DNA of 64,000 nt from Colwellia sp. MB3u-41 (GTDB lineage: Bacteria > Pseudomonadota > Gammaproteobacteria > Enterobacterales > Alteromonadaceae): positions 31,861-95,860 of the forward strand of contig NZ_JACGUT010000048.1 in the NCBI RefSeq assembly GCF_014076845.1, written 5' to 3'. This document shows, one piece after another, positions 1 through 10,345 of the stretch; position 1 is the first letter of the stretch; each line of letters starts with the position of its first letter. The notes beneath the pieces are model-generated. The model was not told where the DNA came from and did no database searches. It worked only from the letters and a program-made list of their open reading frames with translations. The position numbers were made by a program, and so were the translations under genes.

Positions 1-1256
<1,256 letters not shown>

Positions 1257-4043
1257 ATGCAAATGAATTCACTCTTTAAAATAAGTACGCTAGCTTGTGC
1301 TATTACTTTAGCCGGTTGTGGTGGTGGCGATATTAAACTCTCATCTGAAGTGAATAATTCAGTGGGTGATACGACTATTACTAACCCAACGCCTACCGAT
1401 CCCGTAGTGACTGAATTACCGGGTAAGTCTAGTTCTGTGTTGGGACAAGATGTTTCAAATGCTTTAGGTTTTGATGTTGCTGTACAAGTACTTGATGGAC
1501 AAATTAGCAGTGATATGACGTTAGTTGCCAGTGCCGACAGCAAGCCGGTATTTTATGCCATTAGTGGTGCATTAGAAGTGATGGCAGGAACAACGCTAAC
1601 TGTAGAGCCTGGCGTTGTTCTTTTTGGACAATCAGGTGGTGATTATTTAGTTGTGCACCGCGATGCAAAAATAATGGCAGAAGGCATAAAAACTAAACCT
1701 ATTATTTTAACTTCATTGCAAGATGTTAAAGGCGAAGAAACAACAGCAGGTCAATGGGGTGGTGTCGTTATTTTAGGTAATGCCCCTTCGAATAAATGTC
1801 CTACTGATGGCAGTGCATGTTCTCTTCAAATTGAAGGCGCAGAAGAAGGGGCTGTCTTTGGTGGCACAAACTGGGAAGACAATTCAGGTATTTTAAAATA
1901 CCTTGTTGTTAAATATGCTGGGTTTGAAATTGCGCCCGACAACGAACTAAATGGTATAACGTTTGGTGGTGTTGGCTCAGGAACAACGGTTGATTATATT
2001 CAAGTACATTCAAATGCCGATGACGGCGTAGAATTTTTTGGCGGTGCGGTTAATGTTAAGCATTTAGTGTTAACAGCGAACAAAGATGACAGTATTGATT
2101 GGGATAATGGTTATAAAGGTATGCTGCAACATGTTTATGTAGAACATGCTAAAAATGCCGGCGAAGCAAACCGTGGTATTGAAGGTGATAACGATGGATC
2201 TTCTCCTGATAAAGAGCCACAGTCAGCGCCAATTATTGCTAATTTAACCATTGTCGGTAATAACTTTGACAGTGCAGATAAAGACTCAGAAGGTATTTAC
2301 TTACGCGAAGGAACCGCAGCAAAAATATTTAACACGGTTGTAACAGGCACCAGTGAAATGGGTGAATGTTTAGAAATTGAAGGTGGTGCAACGAGCTCTG
2401 TAACCGTTAATAATGCTAACAGTGGTAAAATTGTTATGCAAAACAGTGTTATGGCCTGTAATAACAGTGAAAACTTCAAAAATGCTAAAGCGGAAGATGG
2501 CAGTGTTTTACTTGACCTTGAAGCATGGTTCAGTCCAGAAACATCTAATAGTATCAGTAGTTCTATTTTAATTAATGAAAACGGTATTCCTGATGCTAAC
2601 TCGCCACTTGTTGCTGAAAATGCCGGACAAGATGTCGCTAATACACAAAATGCCTTTTTTGACTCCGTTGACTACATTGGCGCGTTTGACAGTGCTAACA
2701 ACCCGGGTAACGATTGGCGTGAAGGTTGGGCCTTTGGTTACGGTGGTGGTGTAGTAACCGCTCAGGCAGAAACACAAGGTTGTCCTACTGGTACATCGGC
2801 AATTTCTTCAGTCAATGGCTCAAACATTACTTGTCAATTAAGCGGTGTTATTGCTAATAACTTAACGTTAACCGCTAATAATGTTTATGCCCTAAACGGC
2901 GCTGTTTTTGTTGGTGGCGATAAAATCAACTCAGCAACGTTAACCATTGAAGCGGGTACAACCATTTATGGCCGTTCAGGTAGCGATTACTTAGTGGTGA
3001 GTCGTGACTCAGAAATCCAGGCGAATGGTACCGCCTCAAAACCAATCACTTTTACGTCAAGTCAAGATTTGACGGGCGCTGAAACAGGTGCGGGACAATG
3101 GGGTGGTATTGTGCTTTTGGGTAATGCGACATCAAATAAATGTCCAACGGATGGCAGTGATTGTGCACTTCAAATTGAAGGTGCTCAAGATGGTGCCGTC
3201 TTTGGCGGCACAGACGATGCCGACAGCTCAGGTACATTACGTTATGTCGTGGTTAAGCATGCAGGTTATGAAATAGCACCAGACAACGAATTGAACGGTA
3301 TCACGTTTGGTGGTGTTGGTTCTGGTACGAAAGTCGAATATATTCAAGTACATGAAAATGCTGATGATGGTATCGAGTTTTTTGGTGGCACCGTTAACCT
3401 TAAGTACGTGGTATTAACGTCTAACAAAGATGACAGCGTTGATTGGGATAATGGTTTTCGTGGCAATTTACAATACGTATTAGTTAAGCACGACCCACAA
3501 AATGGTGAAGCAAACCGTGGTATCGAAGGTGATAACGACGGTTCAACACCGAACAAGCTACCACAATCAAACCCAAGCATTGCCAACATGACCATTATAG
3601 GCAATACATTTGACACAGCCGATAAAGACTCTGAAGGTGTTTATCTTCGAGAAGGCACGAAAGCGCAACTGCATAACTTTGTTGTTACAGGTCCTGCGGG
3701 CATGGGCGAATGTCTAGAACTTGAAGCAGGTTTAACTGTAGACCAAGCAAAATCTGGTGGTACGGTAATGAGCAATTCTGTTATAGCTTGTGATGAAGCG
3801 TTTAAAGGCACAAAAGACTCTAGCGATACTGCTTTTGACTTAATGAGCTGGTTCATTAACGATAATACTGAAAACAGTACCGCTGCAAATACAAGTGCGG
3901 TACTAGAGGGCATTTTCACTATCGATACCACAACACCTAAAGACTTTACCGGTAACAGCTTTTTTGAAAATGCTGACCATGTAGGTGCGGTAACGAAAGC
4001 GAAAAACTGGACAGCAGGATGGACAGTAGGTCTTGAAGAATAA
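1257..4043 (+). CDS. Outer-membrane lipoprotein with two tandem homologous halves
   Basis: A 928-residue protein with a lipoprotein signal peptide: lipobox LAGC with C21 followed by GGG, so outer-membrane retention is expected rather than inner-membrane (no Asp at +2). The mature part is an internal duplication. Residues about 80-500 and 510-928 share long identical stretches such as EIAPDNELNGITFGGVGSG, GEANRGIEGDNDGS and DKDSEG-YLREGT, offset by about 448 residues. Each half has a CPTDGS-x-C pair (C181/C188 and C629/C636) and ends in a W-rich GW-x-x-G motif. The repeated short beta-like motifs would fit a beta-helix or beta-rich surface protein, but that is inference. It lies 160 bp before a TonB-dependent receptor, suggesting a surface substrate-binding partner. 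The start is supported by GGAG; an alternative ATG lies two codons later. The function is not known to me. Confidence 0.85.
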   Translation: MQMNSLFKISTLACAITLAGCGGGDIKLSSEVNNSVGDTTITNPTPTDPVVTELPGKSSSVLGQDVSNALGFDVAVQVLDGQISSDMTLVASADSKPVFYAISGALEVMAGTTLTVEPGVVLFGQSGGDYLVVHRDAKIMAEGIKTKPIILTSLQDVKGEETTAGQWGGVVILGNAPSNKCPTDGSACSLQIEGAEEGAVFGGTNWEDNSGILKYLVVKYAGFEIAPDNELNGITFGGVGSGTTVDYIQVHSNADDGVEFFGGAVNVKHLVLTANKDDSIDWDNGYKGMLQHVYVEHAKNAGEANRGIEGDNDGSSPDKEPQSAPIIANLTIVGNNFDSADKDSEGIYLREGTAAKIFNTVVTGTSEMGECLEIEGGATSSVTVNNANSGKIVMQNSVMACNNSENFKNAKAEDGSVLLDLEAWFSPETSNSISSSILINENGIPDANSPLVAENAGQDVANTQNAFFDSVDYIGAFDSANNPGNDWREGWAFGYGGGVVTAQAETQGCPTGTSAISSVNGSNITCQLSGVIANNLTLTANNVYALNGAVFVGGDKINSATLTIEAGTTIYGRSGSDYLVVSRDSEIQANGTASKPITFTSSQDLTGAETGAGQWGGIVLLGNATSNKCPTDGSDCALQIEGAQDGAVFGGTDDADSSGTLRYVVVKHAGYEIAPDNELNGITFGGVGSGTKVEYIQVHENADDGIEFFGGTVNLKYVVLTSNKDDSVDWDNGFRGNLQYVLVKHDPQNGEANRGIEGDNDGSTPNKLPQSNPSIANMTIIGNTFDTADKDSEGVYLREGTKAQLHNFVVTGPAGMGECLELEAGLTVDQAKSGGTVMSNSVIACDEAFKGTKDSSDTAFDLMSWFINDNTENSTAANTSAVLEGIFTIDTTTPKDFTGNSFFENADHVGAVTKAKNWTAGWTVGLEE

Positions 4044-4057
4044 TTAGACGTTGCAAG

Positions 4058-4096
4058 GCGAGCACTGTTTATTCCAATAATCAGTGTTCGCATTTT
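4058..4096 (+). terminator. Hairpin after lipoprotein gene
   Basis: GCGAGCACTG (4058-4067) pairs with CAGTGTTCGC (4082-4091) with one G-U, followed by ATTTTT. It could end or attenuate transcription between the lipoprotein and the receptor, lowering receptor expression relative to the lipoprotein. Confidence 0.6.
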
Positions 4097-4204
4097 TATA
4101 CCAGCATAACTAATCAACACTCAATCAACCTACCTGATGCAAGCGATTATCAAAGCAGAAAAAGCGTATCAAAAGCAAGCACAGAGACTCTATCGAGGTT
4201 AACG

Positions 4205-6913
4205 ATGAATAAAGAATTAAGGCATAGCGCCAACAAACTAAAAGCAAAAAAAAATAATAATCGTTTTAGTTTAAACTGTTTAGCGCTAGCAATATTAACA
4301 AGCTTTTCAGCGACATCAGCAGTAGCAGAGCAAACATCAGCAGAAGATGAGGCTATTGAAGAAGTTGTTGTTAAAGTAAGTCGGTTAAAAGGCACCGCTA
4401 GCGCTATTATCGCAGAGCGCCGCAATCAAGCCTTTATTGCTGATATTTTAGGCGCAGAGCAAATTTCACGCACCGGTGACAGTGATGCTGCAGCCGCGTT
4501 ACGACGTGTTACGGGTGTAACATTAGTCGATGGCAAATTTATCTACGTACGTGGTTTAGGTGAACGCTATTCCAGCACACAATTAAATGGTGCCGCTGTA
4601 CCTAGCCCAGATCCTACACGAAGTGTTATACCACTTGATTTATTTCCAGCGTCGATTATCGAATCTTTATCGGTACAAAAATCTTATTCACCTTCAATGC
4701 CGGCACATTTTGGTGGCGGCAATGTTGATATCCGTTTAAAGAGTATTCCAACAGATTTTCTTTTTAATATGTCGGGTAATGTTGGGGGAAATAGTGAAAA
4801 CTTTGATGATGGCTACAGCTACAAAGGTGGCAGTGATGACTGGCGTGGCCAAGATGACGGCACTCGCGCAGCACCCAAAACATTACAAAAATTATGGAAA
4901 AATTACAGTCCATTAAAAAATCTTAGCCAAGATGAAAACCGTGCAATAGCGGCGCAGCTTAATCGTGATTACGATCCCGTTAAAGAAAATATCGAACCAG
5001 ATTTTGGCCTTGATATTGCGATCGGTGACAAATTTGAACAGGGTAAATATCGTTGGGGTTATTTAACTTCTTTATCTTATGACAATCAATGGCAAGTAAG
5101 TGAATTATACGAAGGTCTAGATTTTCGCAATAACACTGACGATTCATGGAGTTTAGTACGAGGTTTTGACCAAGTTACCTCAACGGAGCATTCGGTGAAA
5201 TGGTCAGGTCTGTTGAACTTAGGCGTAGAATACGACCGAGATCATCGCCTTGATTATAGTTTAATTGTGCTACGTGATACTGCCAACGAGATAAAAGACA
5301 AACTCGGTAATACCAATAACGTGTTACTGAGCGACGGCCTTCGCATTCGAGACAGTGATGTTAGCTACGAAGAGCGTGAGATGATCGCTAACCAGTTTCG
5401 TGGCACGCACAACCTGCCATGGCTGTGGAGCATAGGTTTTGATTGGAAATACTCAGACGCTCGTTCAAGTCGCTACGCGCCTGGTAATGTTTCTACGCGC
5501 TACATATTGAGTGACGAAAACGAAGATGGTGTGTTTGATCTTGCTAACGAAAGTAGTTTACGTAAGGCTTCAACTGCTACTCGTTATTCCTTTCAGGACT
5601 TGGAAGATAAAGTAGCAAACAGCGGTTTTAATCTGTCTTTGCCCGTGACATTTTCGCAATCAGAAGTAGAGCTTAAATTCGGTGGCGACTTTATTGAGAA
5701 AACTCGCGACGCTTTTTCGAGACGTATCGATGTAAATACCTTAGCCTTTAAGGAACTTAGTCTTAGTGGTAATAAAATGAATGATATTTTAACTGACGAT
5801 ATTATTCTTAATCATCCATTACAAGGCAGTGAAACGATTATTCGAGACACCTCTGTAATGGGCGATGACTATTATTCAGCACAAATGACTGATGCTTATT
5901 ACTTTGAGGCTGATTGGTTTATTGACAATACTTGGCGTATCAGTGGTGGTTTTCGCTGGGAAGATTACCGTCAGGTTGTTGCTCCTTTAGACCCTGCAAC
6001 GGGACGCTTTGATTTACCGTCTGAACCAACAGAAGCTGATTTAAAGAAACTATCCTTTAAAGAAGATGATATCTATTCGGCGTTAGCGCTTACTTACATG
6101 ATGAGTGATGAGGTTCAGTTTCGCTTGTCTTATGGTGAAACCACGATACGCCCAGATATTCGCGAAGTTGCTCCATCAACCTACCTTGACCCGTTAACCG
6201 GGTATCCTATTCGAGGGACTGCGAGGATAGAAACAACCGATATTAAAAACTACGATCTACGTTGGGAGTGGTACTTAAATACGGGAGAAAACTTATCCGT
6301 TGGTTTGTTCTACAAAGAGATGATAAATCCTATTGAATCAGTTCAATCACCAGGCCAAGATGGTCCGCCTCTTATTGTTATTGCAAATGCTGATGATGGT
6401 GAAGTTTATGGTGTTGAAGTAGAGTTCATGAAAGATTTTGCCTTTTTGGGTGATTTTGCTGGCATGAACGGCAACGATTTTTTCTTGTCGGGTAACGTGA
6501 CCTTAAGTGACTCTGAAATAAATATCAACACGCAACGGGTTGTTGAACAAACTGGAGTTTCTGCAGCCATTACTAACCCCACACGCAGAATGACAGGTCA
6601 TTCTGAATATGTGGTAAACATAAACTTAGGTTACGATGCACCCAACGGTAATCATTCAGTGACAGTGGCCTACAATGTCTTTGGTGAACGTATTATTATT
6701 CCAGGTATAGAAGGGCAAGACGACAAGTATGAACAACCTTTTCATTCACTTGACATGGTATATACCTACTATCCTACCTATTCAACAACGTTAAAATTCA
6801 AAGTACAAAACCTACTGGATGAAAGTAAAGAAATAGAGTTTTCTGACACTTTATTTCGTAGTGAAACGAAAGGCATTGCGTTTGATATTTCATTTAAATG
6901 GGATTTCGATTAG
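4205..6913 (+). CDS. TonB-dependent outer-membrane receptor
   Basis: A 902-residue receptor. A long N-terminal signal (about residues 1-41, hydrophobic LALAILTSFSATSAVA) precedes an EEVVVK TonB-box-like stretch, then a plug domain (about 50-190) with ALRRVTGVTLVDGKFIYVRG and the NGAAVPSPDP segment. A beta-barrel rich in alternating aromatic strands follows, ending FDISFKWDFD. The plug type, with Y/FVRGLGERYSS, is that of large polymer or peptide receptors of marine Gammaproteobacteria; the substrate cannot be told. The start has GAGG at a good distance. Energy is probably supplied by the TonB cluster at 10346-15510. It pairs with the lipoprotein upstream and is followed by a strong terminator. 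Confidence 0.92.
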   Translation: MNKELRHSANKLKAKKNNNRFSLNCLALAILTSFSATSAVAEQTSAEDEAIEEVVVKVSRLKGTASAIIAERRNQAFIADILGAEQISRTGDSDAAAALRRVTGVTLVDGKFIYVRGLGERYSSTQLNGAAVPSPDPTRSVIPLDLFPASIIESLSVQKSYSPSMPAHFGGGNVDIRLKSIPTDFLFNMSGNVGGNSENFDDGYSYKGGSDDWRGQDDGTRAAPKTLQKLWKNYSPLKNLSQDENRAIAAQLNRDYDPVKENIEPDFGLDIAIGDKFEQGKYRWGYLTSLSYDNQWQVSELYEGLDFRNNTDDSWSLVRGFDQVTSTEHSVKWSGLLNLGVEYDRDHRLDYSLIVLRDTANEIKDKLGNTNNVLLSDGLRIRDSDVSYEEREMIANQFRGTHNLPWLWSIGFDWKYSDARSSRYAPGNVSTRYILSDENEDGVFDLANESSLRKASTATRYSFQDLEDKVANSGFNLSLPVTFSQSEVELKFGGDFIEKTRDAFSRRIDVNTLAFKELSLSGNKMNDILTDDIILNHPLQGSETIIRDTSVMGDDYYSAQMTDAYYFEADWFIDNTWRISGGFRWEDYRQVVAPLDPATGRFDLPSEPTEADLKKLSFKEDDIYSALALTYMMSDEVQFRLSYGETTIRPDIREVAPSTYLDPLTGYPIRGTARIETTDIKNYDLRWEWYLNTGENLSVGLFYKEMINPIESVQSPGQDGPPLIVIANADDGEVYGVEVEFMKDFAFLGDFAGMNGNDFFLSGNVTLSDSEININTQRVVEQTGVSAAITNPTRRMTGHSEYVVNINLGYDAPNGNHSVTVAYNVFGERIIIPGIEGQDDKYEQPFHSLDMVYTYYPTYSTTLKFKVQNLLDESKEIEFSDTLFRSETKGIAFDISFKWDFD

Positions 6914-6936
6914 TTAACATCCGTTGTTAATGAATA

Positions 6937-6976
6937 AAAAATGGCTATTAAGGTAATTTGATAGCCATTTTTATTG
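6937..6976 (+). terminator. Rho-independent terminator after the receptor gene
   Basis: ATGGCTAT (6941-6948) pairs with ATAGCCAT (6961-6968), extended by AAAA/TTTT, with a 12-base loop and T run. Confidence 0.85.
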
Positions 6977-7207
6977 TTAGACAATAATTTTTTTGATCGT
7001 GTAAATATCTGCTCGTCTCCTTAAGTATTACTGAAATCACAATGTAAAATATTGATATTATTTATATTAACAATATAAGCATGAAATATATATGCTTACA
7101 ATATAGTCATTACAGGCAAGTACCCACCGTATATGATTAGCTCATCAATGGTTTATCGAGAATCACTCGCCAGTTATTAATCAGGCTTTTTCATTAAGGA
7201 AGATAAA

Positions 7208-8176
7208 TTGAAAAAAGTTGTAGAGCGAATCAGTACGAGTAGAAGAAGACTTCTAAAAAAAGCGACAGCGCTTGCTACTTTAGCGGTATCAAGCACTATG
7301 GTCAGCAATCGTGTTCAAGCAAGCGCACAAGAGAGTTGTGAACGTTCAGATACCAAAGATTTAAGTTACTTACCAAGCCCTAAACAAGTCCAAGCTACTG
7401 AAGGTGTATTGCCCTTATCTGGTGGCGCAGGACTTTACTATTGGGACACTGGCGGGGAAGGCCCTGCAGTAGTATTGTCTCATCCCGGTAGAGGAAGTGC
7501 GTTAACGTGGCCTTATCAGCAACCTGTTCTTTCTGCTGCGGGCTTTAGAGTTATTGCATACTCTCGACGTGGTTATTATGGTTCCCCAGCCGGTTTAGCC
7601 GCTGATACAGGTAACTATGCTGATGACCTTAATGCGTTAATTACTCATCTAAATATCGACAAATTTCATATTCTTGGTCTCGCCGCAGGCGGTTTTGCTG
7701 TTTCGGATTATGCGGTGTCATATCCTGAAAAACTGCTTAGCATGGTTATCGTTTGTAGCCTTTTTGGCTTATGGGACAAAAATATTGACGAACGTTTGGA
7801 TTTTATTCTCCCTAAGAGCTTTGCGGGTTTACCGCCTGAATTTAAAGAACTGGGTGCTTCATATCGTTGGGCAAACCCTGAAGGTGTTCGTCAGTGGATT
7901 GATATGGAAGAAAAGTCGAGGGGGAATGGCGAAAGGCATGGTCAGCAAGCTAAAAGTAATATTACGTGGGAGAAAATGAGAGCGGGTAATATTCCTACTT
8001 TTTTTATTGCAGGTGGAGCTGACTTATATCAACCCCCTTCAATGATGAGGGCTGCAGCACGCGAAATACCTAACAGCCAGACTCTGGTGGTTGCAGAAGC
8101 GGGGCATGCTGTGCAGTGGGAACAACCAGCATTATTTAATCAGGCCGTTATCGCTTTTTTTAGAAAACACCAATAA
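7208..8176 (+). CDS. Tat-exported alpha/beta-hydrolase-fold protein without the nucleophile serine
   Basis: A 322-residue protein. The N-terminus carries a twin-arginine motif SRRRLLKKA followed by a hydrophobic stretch and an AQA-like cleavage region, so periplasmic export of a folded protein is expected. The body is an alpha/beta hydrolase fold: oxyanion-type HPGRG, then the nucleophile elbow reads GLAAGG where GxSxG is usual, so A159 replaces Ser. The acid candidate D272 (GGADLYQP) and the base H300 (EAGHAVQW) remain. It may therefore be a non-hydrolytic member or use a different mechanism. The start is TTG at 7208, chosen because AAGGAAG lies six bases upstream and no ATG precedes the Tat motif. 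It is monocistronic, with a terminator at 8235. Confidence 0.85.
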   Translation: MKKVVERISTSRRRLLKKATALATLAVSSTMVSNRVQASAQESCERSDTKDLSYLPSPKQVQATEGVLPLSGGAGLYYWDTGGEGPAVVLSHPGRGSALTWPYQQPVLSAAGFRVIAYSRRGYYGSPAGLAADTGNYADDLNALITHLNIDKFHILGLAAGGFAVSDYAVSYPEKLLSMVIVCSLFGLWDKNIDERLDFILPKSFAGLPPEFKELGASYRWANPEGVRQWIDMEEKSRGNGERHGQQAKSNITWEKMRAGNIPTFFIAGGADLYQPPSMMRAAAREIPNSQTLVVAEAGHAVQWEQPALFNQAVIAFFRKHQ

Positions 8177-8234
8177 ATTTCAAATGGTTAGCGTGATTTT
8201 AGCCAAGACTTGATTTTTTCATCACTATAATATT

Positions 8235-8275
8235 TACCACCTTCTTTAATTTATTGATTTAAAAGTGGTATTTTT
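8235..8275 (+). terminator. Probable terminator after the Tat hydrolase-like gene
   Basis: TACCAC (8235-8240) pairs with GTGGTA (8265-8270) around an AT-rich inner stem and is followed by TTTTT. Confidence 0.55.
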
Positions 8276-8332
8276 ATGGCTTGATTTGTGCTCTCATAAA
8301 ACAATTATTTTAAAATAAGGATGTTATAAATA

Positions 8333-8959
8333 ATGTATGGCGTTAATAAGAAAAATTTACTGTTAACTTTGCCGATATTGAGTCTTTTATGGTTTACAGC
8401 AACGATCGTTATAGGTGGTCTGTTTTATCCTGGCTATAGCCATACCTCGCAGTTTATTAGTGAACTAGGCGCAACAGGCTCGCCGCACGGAAATTATGTT
8501 AATTATATAGGGTTCATGCCAACAGAGTTGTTCATGCTTGCTTTTGTATTGATATGCTTTTCTGTTATTCCTAAGACAAAGGTTAATTTTAGCGGATTGT
8601 GCTTTATTGGACTTTATGGGGGTACGCTCAGTGTTGCCGCTTTTTTCCCTTGCGATTTTGAATGCCGCCCTACAACACCATCACTGTCACATAATATTCA
8701 TATGCTATCTGCGTTCCCGGGTTATTTATCTGGAATAGTATCCATGTTTGTTATTTCATCAGGTTCATCATTTTGGGCTAAATCTAAAACGTTTAAAATA
8801 TTTAGCTATGGTATCGGTTTTTTATGTATCTATGCATTGTTGAATTTAGATCCTAAATTAGCTTTTGTTGGTAGTGTTCAGCGTAGCTTGGATCTCATGA
8901 TATATTTGTGGTTTATCTATTTTGCTTATCATTTGAGAAAGTTCTTGTCTGAAAAATAA
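8333..8959 (+). CDS. DUF998 family membrane protein (copy 1)
   Basis: A 208-residue integral membrane protein with about six hydrophobic segments. It has the DUF998 hallmark near the N-terminus, YPGYSHTSQFISELGATGSP, and a mid-protein FFPCDFEC motif with a nearby histidine (SHNIHML). No biochemical function is established for DUF998 to my knowledge. It is followed 72 bp later by a second member on the same strand, and the two share order and motifs, indicating a tandem duplication within the family. The start ATG at 8333 has AAGG about 12 bases upstream. No enzymatic residues can be assigned. Confidence 0.85.
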   Translation: MYGVNKKNLLLTLPILSLLWFTATIVIGGLFYPGYSHTSQFISELGATGSPHGNYVNYIGFMPTELFMLAFVLICFSVIPKTKVNFSGLCFIGLYGGTLSVAAFFPCDFECRPTTPSLSHNIHMLSAFPGYLSGIVSMFVISSGSSFWAKSKTFKIFSYGIGFLCIYALLNLDPKLAFVGSVQRSLDLMIYLWFIYFAYHLRKFLSEK

Positions 8960-9031
8960 CGCTATAGAGAACCGTTTACATTTTTACTTTATATCTAAAT
9001 AAAAGTTGAGCGTTTATTATTTGCGTCCTTA

Positions 9032-9673
9032 ATGGCACATAGCTATTTTACTGCAGTATGGAGAGAAACCATCAATAAACGTTGGCTTGTTATCGCTGTT
9101 ATTATCAGTTATTTAATGATGTTATTTGGCGGTGCTGCACTCAAACCTGACTATTCTCACATTAGCCAATTTATTAGTGAACTTAATGCAACAGGTACTC
9201 CCTATGCAGGAATAGTCAGTTGGCTTGGCTTCTTTTTATTTGGTGTTCTAGCAAGCCTTTTACTTTTTGTTACTGCCGATAAAGCACCTGTTCGCGGCAT
9301 TAGTCGCATAGGATACTGGTTACTTATTGCCGAGCCTATTGCTTACATGGGCTCAGCATTTTCTCCATGCGATTTTGGCTGCCCTGTTGATGGAGGTATG
9401 AGTCAATTGATGCACAATGCCCTTGCCGTGGCTACCTTCATATCAACATCACTTGGATTGTTCTTGCTTTCATTCACACCAAAAATCTCTGTTTTACAGC
9501 GAGTTTTTTGGGTGGTTTTGTCTTGTTTATGGCAAGTTTTATTTGTGTTGATGCTCGATGAAGCGATGCTAGAGATCCGTGGCCTGTTACAACGTATTGG
9601 GGAATGTGTTGTTTATAGCGTACTTTGTATTAGCGCTTGGCGACTATTAAGCGCTAATAAAGATTTATCCTAA
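9032..9673 (+). CDS. DUF998 family membrane protein (copy 2)
   Basis: A 213-residue membrane protein with the same layout as the gene before it: YSHISQFISELNATGTP at the first loop, FSPCDFGCPVDGG in the middle, and LMHNALAV, over about six transmembrane segments. The Shine-Dalgarno before ATG 9032 is poor, so translation could be coupled to the upstream copy or the start could differ slightly. The function is unknown. The gene converges with the DUF3718 gene at 9746. Confidence 0.82.
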   Translation: MAHSYFTAVWRETINKRWLVIAVIISYLMMLFGGAALKPDYSHISQFISELNATGTPYAGIVSWLGFFLFGVLASLLLFVTADKAPVRGISRIGYWLLIAEPIAYMGSAFSPCDFGCPVDGGMSQLMHNALAVATFISTSLGLFLLSFTPKISVLQRVFWVVLSCLWQVLFVLMLDEAMLEIRGLLQRIGECVVYSVLCISAWRLLSANKDLS

Positions 9674-9745
9674 GTCGATAACGCTAATTTAGGCTTTAAG
9701 GTACACGAATTTTAGTGGTTCTTTATGGCTTATAGTGAGTATTAT

Positions 9746-10108
9746 TTAGCCTGATCTTTCTTTAGCTAAGGCACCTAATGTTGGCGAGGTGAGTATTAAT
9801 TCATCAGCTAATTCACCTAATACTTTTTTTGGCAATTTTTTAATAATCATTTCACCAACATTATTAGCGTTGCTTGCTGCAGCAAAAAATAATATATTTT
9901 TACCGTTACAGGTTATATCATCAAAAATAGAGCGTATTTTAATACGTTGTGTTTTTAATAAAGAGCGGAATCGCCTCTTGTCGTCAGCGGCAACAAACTC
10001 ACAAATGTTTTGAGCAACATTATAGGCCATTGCCTTAGGTGAGTATGATTGTGTTATTAAGAGTAATATTATTATTGAGGTTATACCTGCTGCGTTATAT
10101 CTCATCAT
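9746..10108 (-). CDS. Secreted DUF3718 protein (copy 1)
   Basis: A 120-residue protein with an N-terminal signal peptide (hydrophobic TSIIILLLITQSYS, likely cleavage after AMA). The mature part matches the DUF3718 pattern: NICEFVAADDKRRFRSLLK, then KIRSIFDDITCNGKNILFFA, with two conserved cysteines. It is a clear paralogue of the protein at 29258-29617. The family is common in Alteromonadales and has no assigned function. The start at 10108 follows AGGA; an in-frame ATG at 10105 is equally possible. No riboswitch-like leader is visible upstream, in contrast to the paralogue. Confidence 0.8.
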   Translation of the reverse strand: MMRYNAAGITSIIILLLITQSYSPKAMAYNVAQNICEFVAADDKRRFRSLLKTQRIKIRSIFDDITCNGKNILFFAAASNANNVGEMIIKKLPKKVLGELADELILTSPTLGALAKERSG

Positions 10109-10345
10109 TCATTTATTCCTCAAAATTTGTCATTCACTAATTTTATTTTCTTCTAATAAGTGTAGTCGCTAATTTTTTAATTTCATTTTTATCCATTTTT
10201 ATTTTCAATAACACTCTTCATTTAATAAATCGGCAATATTACTGAAACTTAATCGTCACATTTAGCCATTAACATAATCGACATTAATTTTAGGGGTAAT
10301 CAAATAAAAACTGATTAACTCAAACAAAGGTAAAAAGGTTTTACT

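Noticed and set aside
3641..4120. 159-codon minus-strand frame over the lipoprotein end
   Set aside because: Antisense of the duplicated coding region; no start signal.
10109..10345. GEMM riboswitch before DUF3718 copy 1
   Set aside because: No ACGCAAA or CCGG-x-CTAA element on the minus strand; the region is plain AT-rich sequence.
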